DNA of 63,329 bases from Powellomyces hirtus (lineage: Eukaryota > Chytridiomycota > Chytridiomycetes > Spizellomycetales > Powellomycetaceae), in assembly GCA_025526995.1 (NCBI GenBank), contig JAHLKG010000038.1:1-63329 (forward strand), read 5' to 3'. The position numbers were made by a program, and so were the translations under genes. The notes beneath the pieces are model-generated. The model had not been told where the DNA came from, did no database searches, and saw only the letters and a program-made list of their open reading frames with translations. Shown in pieces: positions 19,987-28,289 of the stretch. Numbering within the stretch: position 1 is the first letter of the stretch; each line of letters starts with the position of its first letter.

Positions 19987-22038
19987 ATGCCTACTGCAAG
20001 ATCTCCCATTCTAGGAGTGCAGACCCGCCAACAAGCCCGTCAAGCCACACGAGAAGCCCAACGGGGTCCTGACGCTGAAGAAGACGTTAATATCGATGCC
20101 TCAATCTACCATGATTCCCACGACGCAGATGCCGATGTGGATGAGATGAATCATGGAGAAATTCATGCAGACTCGGCGATAGTACCGTCCGAAGTACCGA
20201 CTGACTTTGTCATGCAAATTCTGCAGAGGTTCAAGATGGAAATCGACGAAAAGCTCGACCATCGGATGGACAGGTTGGAGAGGACTTTATTGACTAGTTC
20301 AAACCCTCTCGCTACATCAACTTCCCATCAACAACCCGAGAAGTACGAAAAGCCTCATATCGGTGGTCATTCTACGGCCGTTTCACCGATGAGAAGCCCA
20401 AAAGCGGGCCTTGAGTACCCTTTTCTACATCAACACATTACTCACGGCGAAGTTGAAGCCCCAGTTGCCCCTCACTTTTGTCCGTCTTCCCCAACGGAGA
20501 GCACAACAACTACGAGCAGCAGAAAGAGCGATGATCGAGACGCACAACGTACATCATTTGCATACTTCAAATCTGCGATCGATGCAGTAACTACATTCGA
20601 CGGGACGGGAAATCTCTCAAAACTCGCCGACTTCATCGATCAACTTACTCTAGTCTTTCGCCTAAAACCTGTATCTGAAGAAGAACAACTCTCATTCATC
20701 TTCACGAAGCTCTCTGGCGAAGCAAAACAATGGTATCGTAATCACCAGAAAGATGCCGAACAAGGGATGGTGGAGCCCATCACGGATTGGGAATCCTTCA
20801 AGCCTCCCTTCCTCTCGCATTACCAACCAAGCGATCACGAAGAAACTTTGCTCACTCAACTTGAAAGACTCCGACAAGGAAGTCATTCCATCTCGCAGTA
20901 CAATACCTCATTCACGAAGATTACAAGTCAAATCCCCTTGAAGGTGCCGTTCGAAATCTACAAGTGGTTTTACCTTCGCGGAATGAATGAACATCATGCA
21001 GAGCTCGTCAGAACTCAAAGTTTCAAGGATCTCCATGGCCTCATGGCAGCTGCCAAGCGTCTGGATAACGGAAGTAACAAGAGTAACCAAAACAACCGTT
21101 TCGCCAAGAAGAGCGAAAACATCGCGCTCGAAGCCCAACCTTCAAAGAAAGACGGATCAAGTCACAAGAAGACCGACGCGAAGAAGACCACAGACTCGAA
21201 GAAGAGACAGAACTTCCCCTGTTGGTTCTGCAATTTGAATGAACATACCCCATTCAATTGTCCCCTCAAAGCCAAGGCAGTCGAAGCCTTAAAACCCGCT
21301 GCTAATGCCAACATTGCAGAAGCACATAACGCCACTACATTGGCTTACCTGGATTCGGGCTGCTCACAGCACATGACGAATGACATTTCCATTCTCGAAT
21401 CCTACGAAGAGCACTCAACGCGCGTCAGATTTGGAAACAACGCCTTTCTCGATGCCAAAGCGAAAGGGAACGCTATCTTGAAGCTTCCAGATGGAGATGT
21501 ACCCCTCACAGATGTTCTCTACGTTCCGAAGCTCGCCAAGACTCTCATCTCGGTCTCCGCACTCGCCAAAGATGGAAAGAGAGTCACCTTTGAAGATGAA
21601 AGCGCTGTCATTCAAGACTGCAATGGCACTACGAACGACATCACCATACCTCTCGTTCGAGGAATGTATCACATCTCGCCAACTCCGATGGCTTTCGCTA
21701 CTCAAACTCGCTCAAGGACACACGCGTCCAATGTACCGACACACGCGTCGAAAATTACATCTACCGAATTGACAAAATGGACAAACGCGTCCAATGTACC
21801 GACACACGCGTCCGATACATCGATTCAAGCACTCCACCTATTGACAGACGCTACCGGCATCACGGTCACGCGTTCTACCCCGCTCCAAGCCACGACGGAG
21901 GGGCCGGCCGCCCCTAATCGGGGCTGGTCGGCCCCATCGGGGAACGTCGGCCCCATCGGGGAACGTCGGCCCCATACTCTCCAGTGGGGGGCTGGCCAGC
22001 CCCAAATTGGGGCGGCCAGCCCCCTCACTGGAGAGTGA
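19987..22038 (+). CDS. gag: Gag-protease of C1
   Basis: 683 codons from ATG (context gtcaagATGCC); the upstream open stretch lacks an ATG. The Gag core resembles the Ty3/gypsy Retrotrans_gag pattern: FIFTKLSGEAKQWYRNH, ITDWESFKPPFLSHY, LERLRQGSHSISQYNTSF. The CCHC knuckle is CWFCNLNEHTPFNC. Copia-type protease has LDSGCSQHMT followed by DVLYVPKLAKTLISVSAL. The C-terminal end runs into a repeat with five ACGCGT sites (21722-21873) and a GC-rich hairpin block. Integrase resumes in another frame there. Confidence 0.85.
   Translation: MPTARSPILGVQTRQQARQATREAQRGPDAEEDVNIDASIYHDSHDADADVDEMNHGEIHADSAIVPSEVPTDFVMQILQRFKMEIDEKLDHRMDRLERTLLTSSNPLATSTSHQQPEKYEKPHIGGHSTAVSPMRSPKAGLEYPFLHQHITHGEVEAPVAPHFCPSSPTESTTTTSSRKSDDRDAQRTSFAYFKSAIDAVTTFDGTGNLSKLADFIDQLTLVFRLKPVSEEEQLSFIFTKLSGEAKQWYRNHQKDAEQGMVEPITDWESFKPPFLSHYQPSDHEETLLTQLERLRQGSHSISQYNTSFTKITSQIPLKVPFEIYKWFYLRGMNEHHAELVRTQSFKDLHGLMAAAKRLDNGSNKSNQNNRFAKKSENIALEAQPSKKDGSSHKKTDAKKTTDSKKRQNFPCWFCNLNEHTPFNCPLKAKAVEALKPAANANIAEAHNATTLAYLDSGCSQHMTNDISILESYEEHSTRVRFGNNAFLDAKAKGNAILKLPDGDVPLTDVLYVPKLAKTLISVSALAKDGKRVTFEDESAVIQDCNGTTNDITIPLVRGMYHISPTPMAFATQTRSRTHASNVPTHASKITSTELTKWTNASNVPTHASDTSIQALHLLTDATGITVTRSTPLQATTEGPAAPNRGWSAPSGNVGPIGERRPHTLQWGAGQPQIGAASPLTGE
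21722..21873 (+). repeat. ACGCGT cluster with a duplicated segment of about 29 bp
   Basis: Five ACGCGT hexamers start at 21722, 21743, 21785, 21806 and 21868. Four lie in two direct copies of a segment containing ACGCGTCCAATGTACCGACA. ACGCGT is the core bound by the MBF cell-cycle factor in yeasts; relevance here is unknown. A 2-bp difference from C2 (extra CA at about 21719) changes the reading frame. Confidence 0.6.
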
Positions 22039-22180
22039 GAGTTGTGGGTGCTGCGGTGGGGGGCCGGCCGCCCCAAAAGCATCGGATGATGCTGAGGATG
22101 GTGCCCCCTCGGGGGCACCATCCGCCGATGGCGCCGCCGCCGCCGCCGCTGCTTCGGCGGCTTCTTCTGGGGCTTGTTCT
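21895..22180. repeat. GC-rich hairpin block between protease and integrase of C1
   Basis: It contains a 19-bp tandem repeat (CGGCCCCATCGGGGAACGT, 21929-21975). A large imperfect inverted repeat follows at 21976-22036, with arms ACTCTCCAGTG..CACTGGAGAGT and an inner GGCTGGCC core. A 13+2+13 perfect hairpin lies at 22096-22123 (GGATGGTGCCCCC arm), then GCC repeats encoding poly-alanine. The composition is far more GC-rich than the rest of C. The protease and integrase frames do not connect across it in either C1 or C2. Confidence 0.75.
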
Positions 22181-24902
22181 GGTCCCTCTTTTCCAGTCAA
22201 CGAAGGAACCCTCTGGCATCACCGATTGGGCCATCCTGGCACTCACATCATGAAGCAACTCAAGCTCCCAATGACCAACAAAGTCTGCAAAGCTTGCGAG
22301 TTTGGTAAGCACAAGCGCTCACCATTCAACGGTACGATGACACGGTCCAAGACGCCACTCGATCGCCTACATTTCGACCTAAACGGTCCGCACATACCCG
22401 CGGTTGGCGATGAGAAATATGCCCTCGTTGTGATCGATGACTATTCACGCTTCACATGGATCTTCTTCTTGAAGACGAAGAGCGAATCTACTGCAAAATT
22501 GATTGAATTCATCAATTTCATCGAAAAACAGACCAACGAAAGGGTCAGATGACTTCATTCCGATCGAGGGGGGGAGTTTGTCAATCACGATCTGAAAGAA
22601 TTCATTTCGAAAAAGGGCATTCTGCACAAACTCACCGCTGCAGATTCCCCACAGTCCTAACAGTGTAGCTGAAAGGTTCAACCTCACCCTGTTCGACACC
22701 ACTCGTTCATTGGAACACTCATACGGCATCCCGAAACAACTCTGGACCGAGTTAGCGGCTACATCAGTCTACTTACGGAATCGCCTACCCCACAAGTCCA
22801 ATAACAACATTCTGCCGTACGAAACGGCTCAACGGCGAAAGAGCCCTCACTTTCTCACCTTTGTGTGATTTGGGCCGATGCCTTCGTGCATCTCGTCAAG
22901 AGAAAACAAGTCTCAAAGTTGGCACCGCGCGCCACACTGTCTCAAACTCATCGGTTACGAATTTGACGGCGCTTACCGCTGTTGGGATGACAACCGTCAA
23001 GAAATAGTCATTTCTCGCGATGTAACGTTCGACGAAAACTCAGCACTCGAACTCGCGAAAGACTACATCCCGCCCAAAGAACTCTACGAAGCGAAGAGAT
23101 TCTCGACTCACGTGATGGCCCGGAAGGCCCCGAATTCCTCTGCAAATGGCTAGGATTCGAAGACGAAGATAATACATGGGAACCGCTCGAAAATGTCAAT
23201 CATTTGACAGTCTTCGCTGACTACATCAACGAGAAGACGGCGAGCGCTCTTCGGCTGCAAGTACCGAAGAACCCCAAACCTACAAACAAGCGCTCTCATC
23301 AGACGACGCGCCGAAGTGGACCGAGGCCATAAATGCCGAATTGAAGTCCCTTCATACCAATGAAACATGGGAAGTCATTAACCCCAAATCCTTACCGCAC
23401 AATCAACGGCCCATCCGCACTAAATGGGTATTCAAGATTAAGCGAGACCTGAATGGTCAACCCCAACGATACAAGGCCCGGCTTGTAGTGAAAGGCTTCG
23501 AACAACGCTACGGCATCGACTACAACGAAACCTACGCTCCGGTTGCCAAGATAGCTACCCAACGCGTCCGTCTCGCTCTCGCCGCCAGTCTAGGCCTTGA
23601 ATTGCCATCAAATGGATGTAGTAACCGCATTCCTGAATGGGATTGTTACCGAGACCATCCTAATCTATGCCCTGAAGGCTCTGGCTTTCCGCCCGGGACC
23701 ATCCTTCGACTCCGAAAGGCCCTCTACGGTCTGAAACAAGCCCCGCGCGAATGGTACTCCCTACTTCACAAAGAACTGACCTTCCTTGGGATTCAAGCGC
23801 CTGGCAAATGACAATGCCGTCTACATCAGAACTCTACCTGAAAGTGACTCATCGCAGTACATCTCCGTCTACGTCGACAATCTCCTCATTTTCGCAAAGA
23901 CCGAATCGGAAATCTCGTCAATCAAGACATCCCTGCACAACGAGTTCAACATGACAGACCTAGGCGAAGTCAACCACTACCTAGGGAATGAGAGTTCGAC
24001 GCGATTACTCAAGGCACGTCATCTATCTCGATCAAGAGTCATATGTAAATGACATCCTCAAGCGCTTTGGTATGCAAGATTGCAAGCCCGTCAACACTCC
24101 GATGGACCAGACCAAGCTCGAACCCTACGAAGTCGAAAATACAAAGACTTCACCTAACCCGCAAGAAGGAGAATATCGCGAAATCGTTGGTTCTCTCATG
24201 TACCTGATGATATGCACGTGTCCTGACATCGCTGTCGCAGTCAGTATGCTTTCTCGCTTCGCAAGCAACCCTTCGCCTCAACATCTGCAAGCTGCCAAGC
24301 GCGTTCTTCGCTACCTACGGGGAACATCAGATTACAGCCTCTGCATCGGCGGAAATAACGTCACCCTTCACGGCTACAGCGATGCCGATTGGGGAAACAA
24401 TATCATTGATCGACGGTCAATCACTGGCTACCTTTTCTACATTGGAAATGCGGGCCCCGTTACTTGGGCTTCGAAGCGCCAACCCACCGTTGCTCTCTCA
24501 TCTACCGAAGCTGAATACATGGCACTTTCCTTCGCCACTCAAGAGACAATCTGGCTTCGCTCACTTCTGCAAGAACTCCAAATCCCCGAATATCTCGATG
24601 AAAGTGCTCGGCCTACAACGATCTACGAAGACAATCAGTCATGCATCTCGTTGGCAATGAATCCCATGCATCACGCCCGTACCAAGCACATCGACATTCG
24701 ACATCACTTCATTCGTGATCACATCGATAAGGAGATTCACCTGGAGTACTTACCCACCGCTGAAATGGTAGCCGACTCACTCACGAAGCCTTTACCAGCC
24801 CCGGCATTCAAATACCATCGCGAAAGCATGTGCATTAAGCACTACGACAACACCATCACGCCAATGACGAAAGCGTCTATGACGGAGCTCCCGAATGAGT
24901 AA
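22130..24902 (+). pseudogene. pol of C1: integrase, chromodomain, RT, RNase H
   Basis: Integrase pre-domain LWHHRLGHPG and core HFDLNGP. A CGA-to-TGA nonsense at 22550-22552 (compare C2) truncates it. Several indels follow, including loss of two bases inside the chromodomain (about 23082-23233). RT has YVDN instead of YVDD (codon AAT at 23879-23881), so a metal-binding aspartate is lost. The last 304 codons (23988-24902), with the end of RT and RNase H (SDADWG, TEAEYMA), are open to the terminal stop. Confidence 0.88.
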
Positions 24903-24942
24903 AATCCCATCATCGTGGATCGATTGCTCGGACAGGGGGTGT

Positions 24943-25305
24943 ATTGGAATGTTGAGACTTGCGCACTCAACGTTTGGTCCTTACATTAGATCCTTACTTG
25001 GATTCTCCGACTAGAACGCGTGACCACCATACCGGTAACGCTAAGAGCTGAATTGGATCACGTGTGATCATATGATTAGAGAAAAAGTAGATTAGAACGC
25101 TCAAAGCGAGACATTACCAATAAGACTTTAAGACATAAAATACATTCACATACATTACATCTCCGTGCATCTGACAACGCTACACCGTCAACTGCATCAC
25201 AGAAGAGCTCTGTAAACCCTTTACGAAGTATACTGGAGACTGCCTTGAATTCGGCCAATCCTCTGCAATTCCGATAAAGTACTGGAAGTGCCGATATCTC
25301 CAATA
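24943..25305 (+). repeat. 3' LTR of C1
   Basis: 363 bp after the purine tract GGACAGGGGG. It starts TATTGGAATG and ends CTCCAATA, followed by gctag. It diverges from the 5' LTR by several transitions and small deletions. Confidence 0.92.
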
Positions 25306-25753
25306 GCTAGGTTGTTGTCAAGACTTGCAGAGGGTCTGAAGGTGCTTCCCAAGGTAGGGAAGGTCGCCTGTAGTGTTTGGCAGAGTGTACTAGACAAGTA
25401 GAGTGTGTTGGACTGTTATTATATTGGTTGGGGATGCCCAGAGGGCGTCCTTTTATAACAATTTGGATCATAGTACATGTGTAGTGACAATCTAACTGTG
25501 CCCTAGCTTGGCCAAGACGGCCCTGCCCTGGCCTAGTATTGTTCCCAATCACAGGGTGTCTTTTTGCCTTTTCTTGGCGCTTCTATCAGCGCTCCAGACG
25601 TGTTCTAGGCCTTCCCAGGCCCTCTCCAGCTCTTCTGGATCGTTCTAGACCATTCTGGACCATTCCAGACCATTCTAGACACAAGTGGATGTCCTCCCAC
25701 ATGTCCTGTGTGCTCTAAGTCCTCCCAGAGGCGCCCACAGGTAGATTCCAACA
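25306..25753 (-). repeat. 5' LTR of B1, outer fragment
   Basis: Remainder of the B LTR interrupted by C1, with TATA box and phased GAA array intact. It ends TGTTGGAATC (minus) against beta. Confidence 0.92.
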
Positions 25754-27248
25754 TCTCCGCCTTGCTGTCAGTCTGTTGGTGTTGTGCTGATGAGAGTTCC
25801 AGCGTGACTTCGAGTGCTTTCATGAGGTGCCACCAGAAAACTGATAATCATTTGGGGTCTCAACTGCTCACAATAGTGTGGGGCAGTCTTACATGGCAAA
25901 ATGCCTGTTACAGAAAGGAGTTTGGCCATCTCCTGGGCGGTGGCGCATGTGTTAGTAGGTAGAAGTATCATGCAGCATGAGAGGTAGTTGACAATGAGGA
26001 GTACGGCATCTGCCGCCTTGTCCATTGTGTCATTGCTGCCTTTTGAGATGTTCTTTGTCACGTCAGACTCTACTCTAGGTTCCTCCCCCTTTGACCCTGA
26101 CATGGGGAAGAAGATACCCATGCTGACTTGGTGCCAACATGCGTCGGGGATGGGTAACCTGCGTAAGAATCCCATTGTTTGTGGCATTGGCATGTAGGAC
26201 AGGTGCAGAGATATTTATACACGTCATGCTCCATGTGTGGCCAATAATATGAGTCCAGGAGTTTGGCGACCGTTCGTTGATTGGCAGAGTGGCCACCGTT
26301 TGTGAGGAAGACATGATATATGTGAAGGAGTGGCCCATGGAGGCTGTCATGGAGAGTCCACTGCCTGGAACCAGTGGGTGTTGTCTGACAGTCTCTCCTG
26401 TGGGCCGTCAATGGTGAGTCAGAGGTTTTGGCTGAAGGCACCTGATGCTTGTGCCCTGGTCCAGTCATCATTGGTCCGCATTTGCGTTGGTGCTGGTGTC
26501 CCTGGGTTCACAATGGCGGTGACACCTCGACCTTGGCCTGGCAGATTGAACACTTGGGTGCATAAGTCGGGTTGCAGCTGCAGAAGTCAGCAATTGAGTT
26601 CCATGCAGAGGTGGGGTTGTTCCTGAAGGTAGATCAGGGATTTGTGGTTGATGGTAGTGCGGATGGGCAGGCCAATAAGATAGTGACGGTCGGCGCATAT
26701 GGATTGGACCACTTCTAGTAGTTCTCGCTCATGTATGGGGAGTCTGGGCAGGTTGCATCTTGCGGGAGTAGTAGGCCACCGGGCAAAGTTGCAGGAGGTT
26801 GGCCAAGCCCATTTTGGTGGTAGGCAGGGGGTGAGGGTAAGGAAAGACCCCTTCCATTGGCTGTGCCAGCCATTTGCCTTAAGCGTAGTCCCAGACATCT
26901 GTAAACAAGTAGGTGTCAAGTGCCATGTCAAAGTACGCTAGGGTGGGTGTCAAGGAGCATACTTCCTTTGAACAACTGAATGCCTTCTCTTCCTCATCAC
27001 CCCAATGCCATGGGCAAGGGCTGGATTGCAAGTGTATTAGTGGAAGGCCAATCAAAGCATAATTGGGGATGTATTGTTAGACATCGTTGGCAAGGCCCAT
27101 GAAGTTGAGAAGCTCCAGGGAGATGGTCAGGCAAGGTCATTCCCAGACCGCGGGCACCCTGGAGGGGGCAATACTCAGGCCATCCTTGCCAACTTGGTGA
27201 CCGCAGAACTCAACTTTGTCAATGGCCCATTGACATTTGCTGGGTTTC
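25754..27248 (-). pseudogene. G fragment 'beta', second copy
   Basis: Near-identical to 6533-8026: decayed gypsy RT end, RNase H, integrase zinc finger and core on the minus strand, interrupted by stops. It lies between the B1 5' LTR and the A3 3' LTR. Confidence 0.85.
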
Positions 27249-27487
27249 TGTTGGTCTGAGAGTATCTGAGTAGATAGTTGAGGAAGCTTTAGGGTAGTTG
27301 ACTGAGCAGAACAACGAAGTATCTTAATCCCGCTCTACTGGAGAAAAAGAGAAAAGTCCCACCGATATATTAAGTATGGAAGGAAAACTACTTATATCGG
27401 AGTTGATCACGTGGGCTCACGTGATCGCGTGATACGCCCTGCAATGGCGCAGTTATGACTCGAGGACAGAGTCTGTACGTGCTAACA
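27249..27487 (-). repeat. 3' LTR of A3
   Basis: 239 bp, canonical A ends, next to the purine tract (27488-27497, minus TGAGTGGGGG). Confidence 0.95.
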
Positions 27488-27602
27488 CCCCCACTCAGAC
27501 CTGTCAGTCTGGCAGTGAGAGAGTTGCTCTATCTACTTTTACTACACAGCCCCGCGCACACACCCCACATACCCCATTTATTACAAGTTAAGAAGACGAG
27601 GA

Positions 27603-28289
27603 ATGGCTAGGGTACGTCTATGAGATCCGCGCAAATGAGGCGTAAGCTCTAACTATGTGCCGGTGTAGTTGTCAGGTTCGGGCAAAGCGAAGCAGACGGC
27701 AAGAAAGACGGGACCGCCGGTAACCGCTCCTGCGACGACCACAGCTCCTGCTGTGCCGTCATCAGTGGTGCCCTCTGCGCCACAGGGAGGCGCACCCGCT
27801 GCGGGGTTGTCCCGAGCGGAGATTCGAACGATGTCGGCAGCGCACGCCCGACAGTTCCACCGCAAGGACCGTCAAGGGGTCCTGGAACGTCACATCGAGC
27901 AGGCAAAAGACCGGGTGAAAGACCGGGCGAGGTCTGGTACGCCTCTGGGTCGCGCACGGGCGACCGGGACGCTTGATGGACTGAGGTCCATACTAGAGGA
28001 CCGGCGGAGCCGGAAGCTGGCGGTCGGGAAGGGCAAGGATGCGGCCCAGGCGAAGAAGAGGGCTGCGGACAAGAAGTCTGTAGCGGAGGTGAAAAGGATG
28101 TGGGACATCCTGGAGCGTGAAGCTCCATATAATGATGAGGAAGAGGAGGAGGAGGAGGCAGCCGAGGAGTTGGAGGGACCATCGGGTTCTTCAAGCCGAC
28201 GCTCACCCTCAAGCGATGAGGATGATGGAGGAGGGGCAGGCCCATCCTCCTTGGGAGGCATTGCTTTGGGTTCCGCAATTGCGGTGTAG
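27603..28289 (+). CDS. Antisense two-exon ORF of element A (unknown, nuclear-like charged protein)
   Basis: This is the only intact copy of the antisense frame. Exon 1 is ATG GCT AGG (27603-27611). The intron is 27612-27668, 57 bp, with donor GTACGT, branch CTAAC and acceptor TAG. Exon 2 is 27669-28289. The splice keeps phase and gives 209 residues. The order is: N-terminal MAR, then KQTARKTG (residues 11-18), an Ala/Pro/Thr-rich segment, a Lys/Arg-rich helical middle, a run of about seven Glu and a Ser/Asp-rich tail. No family is recognised. It lies opposite the 3' end of pol, where the sense strand is also open. No independent copies exist here to test selection; without the intron the frame has only a later ATG (about 27831). 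Confidence 0.45.
27612..27668 (+). other. Candidate 57-bp fungal intron in the antisense ORF
   Basis: GTACGT at the 5' end, CTAAC 18-20 nt before the TAG acceptor, and a length typical of fungal introns. Removal joins an ATG-bearing 9-nt exon in phase to the long ORF. The same intron is present at 8390-8446 (A2) and 36164-36220 (A4). Confidence 0.45.

Larger units (their letters stand above)
19504..25305 (+). mobile_element. Chromodomain copia element C1 inside the B1 LTR
   Basis: 5802 bp with 5' LTR 19504-19872 and 3' LTR 24943-25305. The target duplication gctag is at 19499-19503 and 25306-25310. The ends are TATTGGA..TCCAATA, not TG..CA. The two LTRs differ at several sites, for example CACGTG to CATATG in the 3' LTR, an excess of G-to-A on the plus strand. 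pol is broken by a nonsense codon, several indels and an altered RT active site. Confidence 0.93.
14631..25753 (-). mobile_element. Copia element B1, split by C1
   Basis: The 3' LTR is 14631-15130, the internal region 15131-19446 and the 5' LTR 19447-19503 plus 25306-25753, the latter two parts separated by C1 with target duplication gctag. The B portion totals about 5.3 kb. It sits between alpha (left) and beta (right) of the gypsy element. Confidence 0.93.

Noticed and set aside
21838..22200. Alanine/proline-rich minus-strand ORFs over the C hairpin block
   Set aside because: They come from GC-rich inverted repeats, which are open in most frames by composition.
27612..27674. Alternative acceptor CAG at 27672-27674 for the antisense intron
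   Set aside because: It puts exon 2 in a frame that stops after about 15 codons, while TAG at 27666-27668 keeps the long frame open.
27669..27680. Start of the antisense ORF at the TTG at 27669
   Set aside because: TTG is not a normal start in fungi; the spliced ATG at 27603 or an internal ATG near 27831 is more likely.
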